From the NCBI RefSeq assembly GCF_000300815.1, contig NZ_AMRX01000008.1:620001-684000 (forward strand): a stretch of DNA of 64,000 nucleotides. Reading direction: 5' to 3'. The stretch's first letter is position 1, and each line of letters begins with the position of its first letter. Positions 47,401-55,900 of this stretch are shown here, piece after piece. The stretch is from Gayadomonas joobiniege G7. GTDB lineage: Bacteria; Pseudomonadota; Gammaproteobacteria; Enterobacterales; Alteromonadaceae. The position numbers and the translations under genes are program-made. The notes under the pieces are model-generated. The model did no database searches. It saw only the letters and a program-made list of their open reading frames with translations, and had not been told where the DNA came from.

Positions 47401-47481
47401 GTTATTTATTATCGATTGCGCAGAGTCACTGAACAAGGAACCAGTCAATGGAGCTCAATTAAACAAATCAAACATCTATGA
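44470..47481 (+). CDS. Large exported GH2 with nested golvesin-like domain
   Basis: A 1003-residue GH2. After a signal peptide (cut near VNAKS), the jelly roll begins (MSLNGDWQFNTF) but is interrupted at about residues 37-190. The insert has the golvesin/Xly CBD-like layout (WQASRDIRVEFNYPNIKPGYYEHF, QWVSLGIYQI, ADAVMLRPV). The jelly roll then resumes (WHRLTVPGHWG, GKGWYRKQVF). The TIM barrel carries acid/base Glu565 in SVGNEL and likely nucleophile Glu644 in FISEYG. The C-terminus has fibronectin III-like modules. Note that the arm is HGTQ rather than HNPP near IMHG. It should cleave beta-galactosides; the insert may add substrate binding. An AGG-containing site precedes the ATG. Confidence 0.86.
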   Translation: MNKKLMIFLYLCLLCFSQIVNAKSMSLNGDWQFNTFLGDGSAYRQISVQAQDIVIDNSQTNLVKAHGNWKLRTEPERDSQQWGQDYLKFNYWQASRDIRVEFNYPNIKPGYYEHFVFYPFGANLNMRYSVHHANGVDEHYISQRNKTGQWVSLGIYQIDDPAKSRILVSSNASQPGVADAVMLRPVSAEAWHQAQQKKAMVMQPSFDDSQWHRLTVPGHWGMLNQYSSYTGKGWYRKQVFLDSDWQAEKNERIWLQFDGVYHLAKVYLNGQYIGQHRGGFTPFEFDVTEHIKAGQQNLLAVQADNSKIVGATWNWGGIIRDVNLRKTKDTRITYQYIHAEPDLNKGDADLTLKMRVKNYADEVKSLTLKADVLRASDTPLTQMKTSIKLAANSEKTIVLKSKLTPEQVALWHFDRPNLYQLSSQVFENEKLLSQRTDRFGIRKVELTDSQMLLNGEAVRIGGFNRISDHRYWGSSEALELLKQDIRLMKDAGANFMRIMHGTQNKKLIELCDENGILIFEEVNVRTLTNPEFQAPDYEVNRQWLREMIERDINHPSIIGWSVGNELKDHYRYAQQMIAYVKNELDPHRLVTNVSNTGYRDGDSADNDPLGFSDLMMQNIYQKDPERVVTTLAERWPNRPLFISEYGLGRFTTPSLDNDYPNFASWHEMIRGRNTHVIGTSIWSFNDYRSGYSQTLEEDNRAWGLVNAWRQKRRAYKRVQAEMSPLKAVKMLNFNLAEKQAEVVLDPRNADDYPAYRMQDYRLHWQLVNQRGELLEAYQQKLPTLSPASKDLHRKLSWQTEKAEIFALQLQIKSSNGFIRYQDSWPIKAPLSPKIVEVETSNNQIRVHLAPQADASEFQLNYRILGGEWQQTEQTIDPIITINNVEKGAQYQLKANAINDYASTAAKQLQTVTAKGAQLAPRIWFQMIRDKRLIIGFTGHISDQQYQLEYGLDPNQFTHSERLYARGMITAELADMRGVIYYRLRRVTEQGTSQWSSIKQIKHL

Positions 47482-47664
47482 GGCTGTAAGTCGATAACCT
47501 CAGCTGGCTCGGTTTTTATTAGCACAAGCTAAGCTGAAAAATTGTCTGTGTTTAGATAAAAATTTGTAAATAGATTGAATAATAATATTTTGTTGCTATT
47601 ATAGATTTAATTATATGGTAAACAATTTACATAAATAGTTGTAATAATAACAAGAGGGCAGACT

Positions 47665-49350
47665 GTGGGGATTATCGACCTGAGCGTCATAGGTATTTTT
47701 ACCTTGTTAGTTTTAGGCTGCGGCATGAGTTTTTCAAATGCCGGTAAAAATATGAAGTCATTCTTTTCGGCAGGTGGTGCTTTACCTTGGTGGATGAGCG
47801 GTTTGTCTTTGTATATGAGCTTTTTTTCATCTGGTACTTTTGTTGTTTGGGGATCAATTGCTTATACATCAGGTTGGGTCGCAGTTACGATCCAATGGAC
47901 CATGTGTTTGGCCGGTTTTATTATTGGCTTTTTTATTGCGCCGCGTTGGCAAAAAACACGCGTGGTGACTGCCGCCGAATTTATTCGTATTCGTTTAGGT
48001 GGTCGTTATCAAAAAATATACGCCAGTATTTTTTTAGCTATTTCTGTACTCTCAACCGGCGCGTTTTTATACCCAGTTGCCAAATTGTTAGAAGTTTCAA
48101 CGGGTGCCCCTTTGGCAACCACCATTATTGTCTTAGGCATTATTATTTTAGCTTATACCGCGGTTGGCGGTTTATGGGCAGTAATCGTAACCGATATTTT
48201 GCAATTTGTGGTTCTGGCTGCAGCCGTGATTATCGTGGTTCCTTTGTCGCTTGATTTAATCGGTGGTATCGGCAATTTTGTTGAAAAAGCACCAGAAGGC
48301 TTTTTTAACCTAGTTAATGATGAATACACTTGGGCGTTTATTTTTGCATTTGGTTTATATAATTTATTCTTCATTGCTGGCAACTGGGCCTATGTGCAGC
48401 GTTATACCAGTGTGGGCAGTGAAAAAGATGCCAAAAAGGTTGGCTGGTTATTTGGTGGTTTATATACCATAAGCCCTGTTATTTGGATGTTAGCCCCTAT
48501 GATATACCGAGCTTTATACCCAGACTTAGAGGGGTTAGCTGATGAAGGTGCTTACCTAATGATGTGTAAAGAAGTTTTACCTGTTGGCATGATGGGTTTA
48601 ATGTTAGGCGGGATGATTTTTGCAACCTCTAGTTCAATTAATACCTCATTAAATATTGCTGCGGGTGTGATAACCAATGACGTATTTAAGCAGTTAAAAC
48701 CTAATGCAAGCCAAGCGCAATTGGTTAAAGTTGGACGAATAGCCACTATTCTATTAGGGTTTGTCACCATAGTTGTGGCTTTATTAGTCCCTAATTTAGG
48801 TGGCATTGTTGAAGTGGTTATGAGCCTAGCCGCATTAACAGGTGGTGCATTGTTTTTGCCACCGATTTGGCTGTTATTTTCAAAATATCAAACTGGACAA
48901 AGTATTTTAACCACTTCGTTAGTGACCTTAGCGCTAAACGGATATTTTAAATTTGTTAGCCCTGCATTGTTTGATTTTTCGTTAACTCGAGCACAAGAAA
49001 TGATGTTAGGGGTATTAGCGCCGGTTATTATTTTGACTATTTTTGAAATTTTTCTGCGAGCCAAAGGCAAAGAATCACCCCAGTATCAGAACTTAGTGCA
49101 GTTCCGCCTTGATAAAGCCAATGAAGACGCAACGGTCGAAGTGCAACAAGAAGCCAGTAACGAAAATAAAAAAGGTATCCGCGTTATTGGTACCGGCGTT
49201 GCTGCAACGGGTTGCATCATGTTGGTTTTGACTTTGTTTGCTGATAAAGGTGTCATGATAGTAGCGCTAATGGGGGCATTTATTTTAGCAATTGGCAGCC
49301 TAATTTTAATAAAAAACAAACCGGCCAAGCGGGTTGAAGGGAGTTTGTAA
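47665..49350 (+). CDS. Sodium:solute symporter (SSS family)
   Basis: A 561-residue SLC5-type transporter with about 13-14 hydrophobic helices. The segment SGLSLYMSFFSSGTFVVWGS and the later MLGGMIFATSSSINTSLNIAAGV match the sodium- and sugar-binding helices of the family. A GTG start at 47665 with AAGAGGG upstream is used. It overlaps nothing, but GH117 begins one base after its stop, so both are probably co-expressed. It likely imports neoagarobiose-like disaccharides or anhydrogalactose for cytoplasmic cleavage. The upstream gap contains a TTTACA/TGTAAA-like region near 47620. Confidence 0.85.
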   Translation: MGIIDLSVIGIFTLLVLGCGMSFSNAGKNMKSFFSAGGALPWWMSGLSLYMSFFSSGTFVVWGSIAYTSGWVAVTIQWTMCLAGFIIGFFIAPRWQKTRVVTAAEFIRIRLGGRYQKIYASIFLAISVLSTGAFLYPVAKLLEVSTGAPLATTIIVLGIIILAYTAVGGLWAVIVTDILQFVVLAAAVIIVVPLSLDLIGGIGNFVEKAPEGFFNLVNDEYTWAFIFAFGLYNLFFIAGNWAYVQRYTSVGSEKDAKKVGWLFGGLYTISPVIWMLAPMIYRALYPDLEGLADEGAYLMMCKEVLPVGMMGLMLGGMIFATSSSINTSLNIAAGVITNDVFKQLKPNASQAQLVKVGRIATILLGFVTIVVALLVPNLGGIVEVVMSLAALTGGALFLPPIWLLFSKYQTGQSILTTSLVTLALNGYFKFVSPALFDFSLTRAQEMMLGVLAPVIILTIFEIFLRAKGKESPQYQNLVQFRLDKANEDATVEVQQEASNENKKGIRVIGTGVAATGCIMLVLTLFADKGVMIVALMGAFILAIGSLILIKNKPAKRVEGSL

Positions 49351-49351
49351 A

Positions 49352-50548
49352 ATGACAAAAACAACTCAAAGTGCGGGTTATCCTTGGGATATTCCCCAAA
49401 CAAAGCCGCAGCGTAAATTAAGTGCGGCAATGGAGCGCCTGTACGATAACTATTTAACACCGCGTCCAGAAGATAACCCCTTATCTACTGCGTTTAAATA
49501 TACCCGTTTATCCGGGTTTGATTATAACGGCGATAACGGCACAGTTAGCCGTCGAGATCCCTCTAAAATTATTAAACATCAAGGACGTTATTATGTTTGG
49601 TATACCAAAAGGGATACGCAGACCCCTCCAAGAGGTGCGCAGCATTGTTCTGAAACCATACCATCAACCGATTGGGACTTAGCAGAAATCTGGTATGCAA
49701 CCAGCGAAGACGGATTTCATTGGCAAGAGCAGGGCGTTGCAGTGGCCCGCCCACCAGCGCCTGAGGTCGGCTGTCGCTCGGTATCGACACCCGATATATT
49801 ATCTTGGCAAGGAAAATATTATCTATACTATCAGGCTTTTAACGAACCTAGTGGTTTAAAAGGCGACCATTGCCCTGTCACCATGTCTTTTGCCGATTCA
49901 CCAGAGGGTCCGTGGCAAGCGTGTGGAAAAGTTGTGGTTGAGAATGGTGCGCCAGGGGAGTGGGATCAGTTTTCGATTCATGATCCTTATTTATTGGTTT
50001 ATCAAAACAAGATCCATCTATATTACAAAGCGGCTTATGGCGATAGACCCGATTATTTGGTTGGCAATGGCGTTGCCATAGCCGACAGCCCATTTGGACC
50101 CTTTAACAAACATCCGTTAAATCCAATTTTAAACTCTGGCCATGAAACGGCTTATTTTAAATTTAGGCAAGGTATTGCTGCTTTAGTCACCCGAAACGGG
50201 AACGAGCATAGCAGTATTCAGTATGCAAATGATGGTGTGAATTTTGAGTTGGCATCGGTCAGTGCGTTAATGCCAGTGGCAGCCGGCGCATTTGTACCGG
50301 ATGCTTTTATAAACACGGATAGCGGGTTAGGTATTAATTGGGGACTTTCTCATTTTTCTGACAAAAAAGACCCGAGCACTAAACACAGTTTTTTAGGACG
50401 TTTTGACTGTAATTTATTGGCAGATCCTAGCAGTCAAGGGTTAGCCAAAAGTGAGTTAAAAGAAACCGATTTAGTGATAGATCCTGACGTATTTTTTAGT
50501 CAAAGTTTAACGCCAGCTCAGCTGGCTCAACGATCAAAAAACTTCTAA
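49352..50548 (+). CDS. Cytoplasmic GH117 alpha-1,3-(3,6-anhydro-L-galactosidase)-like enzyme
   Basis: A 398-residue GH117 five-bladed propeller. Seen are YDNYLTPRPEDNPL, the GTVSRRDPSKII segment with the catalytic Asp69, the IHDPY segment and the NSGHET motif whose His is the proposed acid in characterised neoagarobiose hydrolases. No signal peptide is present. The start at 49352 follows GAAGGGAG in the end of the symporter gene. Known family members release 3,6-anhydro-L-galactose from neoagaro-oligosaccharides. Being next to a symporter, it would act after uptake. It is a paralogue of the exported GH117 at 61048. Activity on agar-type disaccharides is likely; some GH117 clades have no known substrate. 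Confidence 0.88.
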   Translation: MTKTTQSAGYPWDIPQTKPQRKLSAAMERLYDNYLTPRPEDNPLSTAFKYTRLSGFDYNGDNGTVSRRDPSKIIKHQGRYYVWYTKRDTQTPPRGAQHCSETIPSTDWDLAEIWYATSEDGFHWQEQGVAVARPPAPEVGCRSVSTPDILSWQGKYYLYYQAFNEPSGLKGDHCPVTMSFADSPEGPWQACGKVVVENGAPGEWDQFSIHDPYLLVYQNKIHLYYKAAYGDRPDYLVGNGVAIADSPFGPFNKHPLNPILNSGHETAYFKFRQGIAALVTRNGNEHSSIQYANDGVNFELASVSALMPVAAGAFVPDAFINTDSGLGINWGLSHFSDKKDPSTKHSFLGRFDCNLLADPSSQGLAKSELKETDLVIDPDVFFSQSLTPAQLAQRSKNF

Positions 50549-50562
50549 GAGACAACACGAAT

Positions 50563-51810
50563 ATGAAACAAACGATAGCGGCATCAGCAGCGCTTATTTT
50601 TTTATTTGGTTGCCAAAACCAGCCACAAGCAAATACAACACAAAATTATCAACCACAAGTTGATGATAATAAGTTCAATCCAAGTCAGTGGCAACTAGCT
50701 TGGCAAGATGAATTTGATGGTCCCGACGCTGAATTAGAACAAGTTTGGGATGTGCAAAATAGTCCAAGTGGACACATCTTATCCAGCCGGTGGCGTGAAA
50801 ACGTAAAAGTAGGAGACGGGGTTTTATATTTACAGAACCGAAAAGAAAAACGGGGCGGTCAAGATTGGACTTCTGGCAGTATTCGAACAAAAGAACAGTT
50901 TGGATACGGCTATTACGAAGCTAGATACAAATATGCAGCATCGAACGGCACCAATAACTCTTTTTGGTTAATGACCTACCCATTAAACCAAGAGATTAAA
51001 AAAGGTAAAAAGTTCGAGATAGACATTAACGAAGGACATTACCCAAACGAAGTAAATACTAATATTCATAACTGGAGTGATATTACCACTCGACCTGATG
51101 GTCGAAAAACGCACCCGAGCGATAGCCGAACAAAGAGTTATGGCGCCAAACCTGAATATAAGTTTCCGCTCGAAATTCCGGTGACTACACAAAAGATACG
51201 TTTTATTTCAAATGACTTAAATTATGTTCATTTGCGTGATTTTAGTGTTTATGGCCTTGGCGGGGCAGTAAAAGGGAAAAACCTTGCTTTAGATAAGCAA
51301 GTAAGGATTTTAACGAGTGGCCAGCGCAACGCTAAATTCAAAGCACAAAATATGCTGGGCCCTAACAGTGCAAGCTGGACATCTCAGCTAAAAGGCGATA
51401 AGTGGGTTGTTTTAGAATGGCCAGAAGAAAAAACCATCGAAGAGATTCATTTTGCTAATGGCTGGAGTAAAAACAATAAAGGTTGGGCTGGTTTAACGCA
51501 GAATTTTAAATTGCAATATTATAAAAATGGGCAATGGCATGATGTTGCCAGCTTAGATGTTGAAAATGACGTTAACTTTGCCGACGAGTACCATACTTGG
51601 GGGTTGGAGTGGAACGAGCAAGAGATTGTATTTTATTTTGACGGCAAAGAGATACGCCGAGAAAAAAATGAGTTTGCACATAGCCCATCACCGATTTGGT
51701 TAAGTTTAGCAATCATCAAATGGGACGGACCAGTAACAGATAAAATTAATGGTACCAGCATGAAAGTGGATTATGTGCGTTATTATAAAAAAGTAGCGGA
51801 CGCTAAATAA
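50563..51810 (+). CDS. GH16 lipoprotein with inserted discoidin-like domain
   Basis: A 415-residue GH16 with lipobox LFGC (Cys17). The catalytic motif EIDINE has Glu152, Asp154 and Glu157. The first half of the fold (WQDEFDGPDAELEQVWDV through NIHNWSD) is followed by about 145 residues (roughly 195-338) that look like an F5/8 type C (discoidin) module. The fold is then completed by YHTWGLEWNEQEIVFYFDGK and VDYVRYY. The insert seems rearranged: a stretch like the end of a discoidin domain (IRFISNDLNYVHLRDFSVYG) comes before one like its start (GKNLALDKQ, WVVLEWPEEKTIEEI). It is probably a surface endo-hydrolase for agar- or carrageenan-type chains; the subfamily is uncertain. Confidence 0.82.
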   Translation: MKQTIAASAALIFLFGCQNQPQANTTQNYQPQVDDNKFNPSQWQLAWQDEFDGPDAELEQVWDVQNSPSGHILSSRWRENVKVGDGVLYLQNRKEKRGGQDWTSGSIRTKEQFGYGYYEARYKYAASNGTNNSFWLMTYPLNQEIKKGKKFEIDINEGHYPNEVNTNIHNWSDITTRPDGRKTHPSDSRTKSYGAKPEYKFPLEIPVTTQKIRFISNDLNYVHLRDFSVYGLGGAVKGKNLALDKQVRILTSGQRNAKFKAQNMLGPNSASWTSQLKGDKWVVLEWPEEKTIEEIHFANGWSKNNKGWAGLTQNFKLQYYKNGQWHDVASLDVENDVNFADEYHTWGLEWNEQEIVFYFDGKEIRREKNEFAHSPSPIWLSLAIIKWDGPVTDKINGTSMKVDYVRYYKKVADAK

Positions 51811-51856
51811 ACTAAGTTTTATAGACGGAAACAGAATTCAAACGTTGACCCTACTG

Positions 51857-51877
51857 CCTCGCCCGTTCAGGGCGAGG
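51857..51877 (+). terminator. GC-rich hairpin after GH16
   Basis: CCTCGCCC pairs perfectly with GGGCGAGG around GTTCA, 47 bases after the GH16 stop. No good T-run follows, so it may be a Rho-dependent or transcript-stabilising hairpin rather than an intrinsic terminator. Confidence 0.5.
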
Positions 51878-52056
51878 TGATTGCATTTAATAACTCAGAA
51901 TATGATCTAATCTTTTGGTGACTATTGTCCCTTGTTTATATAATCATCCAACCATTGTCAAATAAAAATATATATAAAGTTTTATTTTTATATTTAAATG
52001 GTCAATGGTTTCATATACTCTTAGCATTTATTAACTCTTTTAATAAAAGAGCACCT

Positions 52057-54027
52057 ATGAAACAGATATTAATATTTTTAATTGGTTTATTTTCGACAAC
52101 TTGTGTCGTAGCAAAACCTATGAATGTTATTTTAATCATGGCTGACGACATCAGCGCCAGAGAATTCCCCGTTTACCAGTCGAATAAATGGTATGGAGAT
52201 CGTCGGGCAAAAACACCTGTGTTGGATAAGATAGCCAATGAGGGTGGAAACTTTATAGAAACCGTCTGGGCCAGTACAATTTGCAAGCCGAGCCGTGTAC
52301 AAATAATGAATGGTACATACGCGCACCAGAATAAATATTGGGATAACAGCCATATGGGTGTTAACAGTCATACTCAATATGTCGCGTATCAAAGTGCGCC
52401 AATCACACTAGGAAATATGAGTCGAGAAGCTGGTTACGCAAATATTTGGGTATCTAAAACCCATAATACGGATGGCGCGGATACCTTGAGTATGGGATTT
52501 AATGAAGGCGTTTTCAGCCCTGCCGAAACCAAACGTGCTGGCTGGAATCCTTTTGGAACCCCGAACGAAAATCCATATAAAATTTTCACCACAGCCGACC
52601 CAAAACACTGGGACCATAAATCTTTTTACTGGTGGCCTGAAATTCAGCTAATTAACCATCCAGATCACCCAGCTGAACCCTATAAATATGTAAAAACATC
52701 GCTAAATGATTATGCGCCTGATCTTGAATTAGAATATATTTTTGATTTTATCGAACGTTCAAAAGCAGCTGGGAAGCCATTTTTTGTTTATTATACGCCA
52801 CATCTGGGACACACTGCGCGTGATCCTGCAGTAGAAGGCAATCCAACACTTTGGGTTCCTACGCCTGAAATTTCGTATAACCAAGAAGAAGGTGAGTTTG
52901 GCACTTATACCCGAGCAGACGCAAAATATATTCTTCAAGCTGACGGCACTTATAAAGCAATCAATATAACCCCGCCCGGAATTAGCTATCATTTAGAGTA
53001 TTTGGACTACCAAATATGGCAATATCTGAACAAATTAAAAAAAATGGGCGAACTTGATAATACGGTTATCATATTTACCGCCGACAACGCCACACAGGGG
53101 TGGGGCAAAGCTTCAATTCATCGTCAGAAAGGCCCTCATGTACCTATGATTATTTACGCGCCTGGGGTTAAGGGGTTACTTGAAGGGCGACAAAATATCC
53201 AAGCGGATTTAACCGATGTATTGCCAACGCTTGCGGATATTATGGGTTATCAATTTCCTCAAGGGTATGACAAGCTTGATGGCAAAAGTATCTGGCCTTA
53301 TTTAACGGGAAAAACTGATAAACATAGAGACTACATTTATGCAATGCGCCTTGATGCACAAATGATCCGCAACGACAAGGTGTTAAGAGATGGCCATGGT
53401 ATTTGGTATGATGCCACAGAGACGCCAACAGATTACGACAGTTTTATAAAAATTAAGGATCTGCCTGACGGCGAGCATAAGACTCAGTTGCTGGCAGAAA
53501 AAGCAAAACTTGAACCCCTGTTAGCTCAATACGATTTGTACAATACAAGTTCCGAAGCGCCATTGCCGCCGCTCGATAGCGATGGTGATGCTTTATCAGA
53601 TGCGTTTGAAAGCAAATATTCAGTTTCAGATCCCTATGCAGATCCTGACGGTGACGGCGTGAATAACTTTCATGAGTTTGTATTTGGAACTAATCCAAAT
53701 GATGCCACTTCACCAACGCCCCTACAGAAACCTCATTTAATTGACGTTAGCGATGCGCAAGGTGAATATATTGGGCTTGCGTTTCAGCGCAATGAGGCAC
53801 TGGGTTACGATTATTTTTTCATCATTGAAGGGACAAGCGATGGTAAAACATGGCAAACTGACGGTGTCATCCAACAGTATAGCTTTTCATCGAACGGCGA
53901 TGGCACCGCGAGCGTCATTGCTAGAGTTGCTGCTGACAAAAGCAAAGCGCTGATAAAAGATTTACGCCTCAAGATTAAAAAACCAAAAAAACGCAAACCA
54001 CGGAAATATAAAAATTTGTTAAAATAG
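52057..54027 (+). CDS. Secreted S1-type sulfatase (CKPSR) with calcium-binding C-terminal tail
   Basis: A 656-residue sulfatase. The start at 52057 begins a signal peptide (cut near VVAKP); an earlier frame start at 51925 only adds untypical residues. The metal site is MADD, the maturation motif CKPSR at 76-80, and the second metal site ITADNATQGWG-like (FTADNAT). It shares ADDISAREFPVYQS with the sulfatase at 18341. After the sulfatase domain come two aspartate-rich loops of thrombospondin type 3 kind (DSDGDALSD, DPDGDGVNNFHEFVFGTNP) and a beta domain. A strongly basic C-terminus follows (KKPKKRKPRK). The tail may bind calcium or anchor the enzyme to anionic polysaccharide. Confidence 0.86.
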   Translation: MKQILIFLIGLFSTTCVVAKPMNVILIMADDISAREFPVYQSNKWYGDRRAKTPVLDKIANEGGNFIETVWASTICKPSRVQIMNGTYAHQNKYWDNSHMGVNSHTQYVAYQSAPITLGNMSREAGYANIWVSKTHNTDGADTLSMGFNEGVFSPAETKRAGWNPFGTPNENPYKIFTTADPKHWDHKSFYWWPEIQLINHPDHPAEPYKYVKTSLNDYAPDLELEYIFDFIERSKAAGKPFFVYYTPHLGHTARDPAVEGNPTLWVPTPEISYNQEEGEFGTYTRADAKYILQADGTYKAINITPPGISYHLEYLDYQIWQYLNKLKKMGELDNTVIIFTADNATQGWGKASIHRQKGPHVPMIIYAPGVKGLLEGRQNIQADLTDVLPTLADIMGYQFPQGYDKLDGKSIWPYLTGKTDKHRDYIYAMRLDAQMIRNDKVLRDGHGIWYDATETPTDYDSFIKIKDLPDGEHKTQLLAEKAKLEPLLAQYDLYNTSSEAPLPPLDSDGDALSDAFESKYSVSDPYADPDGDGVNNFHEFVFGTNPNDATSPTPLQKPHLIDVSDAQGEYIGLAFQRNEALGYDYFFIIEGTSDGKTWQTDGVIQQYSFSSNGDGTASVIARVAADKSKALIKDLRLKIKKPKKRKPRKYKNLLK

Positions 54028-54052
54028 GCCCTATGGAAGGGAATATCCGACA

Positions 54053-54313
54053 ATGAAATCTAATTAAGGACGTAACAGCGCTCGAGCCGCGCCCATTATC
54101 GGCTCTACTTCGAGCATGGGAAAAGCCATTGCCTCAAAGCTCGTTGAAGATGGATTTATTGTTGTTTTTCACTCTCTAAAATGGGTTCATTAGGGGGAAA
54201 GATTGGCGCAAAGTGTGCACCAAGGGCAGCACATACAAGCTGATTTATCTGAGCAAACGCAAGCTAAATAGCTAACATCAACTGTACTAGATCGTTATGG
54301 CCGTTTGTTCTAG
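54053..54313 (+). pseudogene. Decayed N-terminal fragment of an SDR oxidoreductase
   Basis: Three pieces read like the start of a short-chain dehydrogenase. The first is PIIGSTSSMGKAIASKLVED followed by GFIVVFHS (the glycine-rich nucleotide site). The second, in a shifted frame, is ERLAQSVHQGQHIQADLSEQ. The third is TVLDRYGRL after a stop. An in-frame TAA lies four codons after the only ATG, with further stops at about 54193 and 54270 and a frameshift between. The rest of the gene, including the YxxxK site, is missing. It is non-functional. It lies between the last sulfatase and the DinB gene. Confidence 0.75.
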
Positions 54314-54350
54314 TTATTAGTGTTTTCTCAAGCTTTTTGTAAGGCAGCAT

Positions 54351-54863
54351 ATGTATCAATTATTAGCTAATTACAACCGTCAAATGAACGAAAAAATATA
54401 TAGGGCTGCTTTAAATTTGCCCGAATCCGAAGTGTGCATGGATCGAGGGGCGTTTTTCGGTTCAATATTTGATACGCTTAATCACATTTACGTTGGTGAT
54501 TTAGTCTGGTTAAAGCGGTTTTCCCAAGGAAACTTAGGGCTGAAGTCGCTTCTCCCTATGGCTGATTTACCGCAGCCGATTGGTTTGAGCGCTAGAATGG
54601 CTGATTCTCTTGCTGAGTTAAGTGAACATAGAGGCAAACTTGATCAGATCATTATTGAATTTGTAAATGAATTACGCCCCGAAATGTTAACTCGTAAGCT
54701 GGTATATCAGAACACTAAAGGGGTGGAATTTGAAAAAGACTTCGCTGCTCTTGTTTTACATATGTTTAACCATCAAACTCATCATAGGGGGCAAGTAACG
54801 ACGCTATTGAATCAAATTGGTATTGATGTGGGTGTGACCGATTTGCTGGAGTGTATCCCTTAG
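54351..54863 (+). CDS. DinB/YfiT-family four-helix protein
   Basis: A 170-residue DinB-like protein, a four-helix bundle that usually binds a divalent metal through three histidines. Candidate ligands are His in LNHIYVGDLVWL and the two in FNHQTHHRGQV near residue 145. Members act as metal-dependent thiol transferases (for example with bacillithiol or mycothiol) or have unknown roles. An AAGGCAG site precedes the ATG. It is convergent with the alpha/beta hydrolase, 13 bases apart. The reaction cannot be predicted; it appears unrelated to galactan use. Confidence 0.8.
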   Translation: MYQLLANYNRQMNEKIYRAALNLPESEVCMDRGAFFGSIFDTLNHIYVGDLVWLKRFSQGNLGLKSLLPMADLPQPIGLSARMADSLAELSEHRGKLDQIIIEFVNELRPEMLTRKLVYQNTKGVEFEKDFAALVLHMFNHQTHHRGQVTTLLNQIGIDVGVTDLLECIP

Positions 54864-54876
54864 CTTAAACATAAGT

Positions 54877-55749
54877 CTAAGTTAAAAACTCCAATATCGC
54901 GGCGGTAAATTTTTCAGGGGCATCCTGGGGTAACCAGTGAGAAGCGCCGTCAATGGCTTTAAATATTGCCGTTGGGATCTCACTGGCAAGCTGTTTACCA
55001 TCCTCTGACTTTTGCCAAGAGTCGTCCATGCCCCAAAGAATCAGGGTCGGGGCACTAATGCTCCCGTGACGGTCGACTAACGCCATTGTCTGGTTCGCGT
55101 TTAATGCGGCGGCATTGCGAATTAAACTAAGTTTGCCTTCTTCACTCGCCCAAGGCGCTATGATGCCTTCTCTAAAGTATTGGCTTAATCTGTCTGGGCG
55201 AGACAAGCCCGCAGCTAAGCTTTCTTCTAGGGCGGTGACCAAATCAGCGACCGAACGATTTTTCCAGCGTATTGGATGGCCAAAGTCTAACATGTCATCA
55301 TCAAATCTGTCGTAACAAACTGAGTTTGTGATCACCAAAGCTTGTATTAAATGCGGATGTTCAATCGCTAACATTAAAGCCACCGCACCGCCTGTGTCAT
55401 GGCCGACTAAATTCACTTTGGGTATATCCAAAATTTCAAGCAAGGCAATAATCATACTCGCTTGGTCTTTAAATGAACGATCAAAACAGTCTCTTTTATC
55501 AGACCAACCGTGGCCTAAAAAGTCAGGTGCGATAACGCGATAACCGTCGGCGACAAAGGCATCAATAACAGCATGATATAAAAATCCCCAAGTTGGGATA
55601 CCATGCATCAATAACAGAGTTCCTTTTTCAGCAACCCCTTTATCTAGGTAGCGCACAGTTAACGGGATATGAGCGACTGTACCCGCTGCTAATTGCACAG
55701 ATTTTTGTGCAGCCGCAAAGTGTTGCCACTGGCTTAAGTCTGATTCCAT
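54877..55749 (-). CDS. Alpha/beta hydrolase with Asp nucleophile (epoxide hydrolase/dehalogenase-like)
   Basis: A 290-residue alpha/beta hydrolase. HGIPTWG forms the oxyanion region, and the nucleophile elbow is GHDTGG with Asp118, as in haloalkane dehalogenases and epoxide hydrolases rather than serine esterases. The acidic partner may be in LWGMDDSW and the base is the His in GASHWLPQ. A cap domain fits residues about 140-215. No signal peptide. A GAGGAAA site precedes the ATG. The substrate is unknown, and it does not look part of the galactan locus. Confidence 0.78.
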   Translation of the reverse strand: MESDLSQWQHFAAAQKSVQLAAGTVAHIPLTVRYLDKGVAEKGTLLLMHGIPTWGFLYHAVIDAFVADGYRVIAPDFLGHGWSDKRDCFDRSFKDQASMIIALLEILDIPKVNLVGHDTGGAVALMLAIEHPHLIQALVITNSVCYDRFDDDMLDFGHPIRWKNRSVADLVTALEESLAAGLSRPDRLSQYFREGIIAPWASEEGKLSLIRNAAALNANQTMALVDRHGSISAPTLILWGMDDSWQKSEDGKQLASEIPTAIFKAIDGASHWLPQDAPEKFTAAILEFLT

Positions 55750-55900
55750 TGATCTTTTTCCTCTGTTCAGCAGATAGTAATAATAAGTTCATATTCTTTA
55801 ATTATCAAAAATATTTTGAAACTGATTACAAAGCTGGCTAGCAGATGATTGCCGCGTCAACTTGTATGATCGTTCAAATACTAACATAACTAACGTATTC

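Noticed and set aside
48552-48806. Minus-strand open frame inside the symporter gene
   Set aside because: Antisense shadow of a transmembrane region with no start signal.
51925-52056. N-terminal extension of the last sulfatase
   Set aside because: The 44 added residues look like translated leader; a signal peptide starts at ATG 52057.
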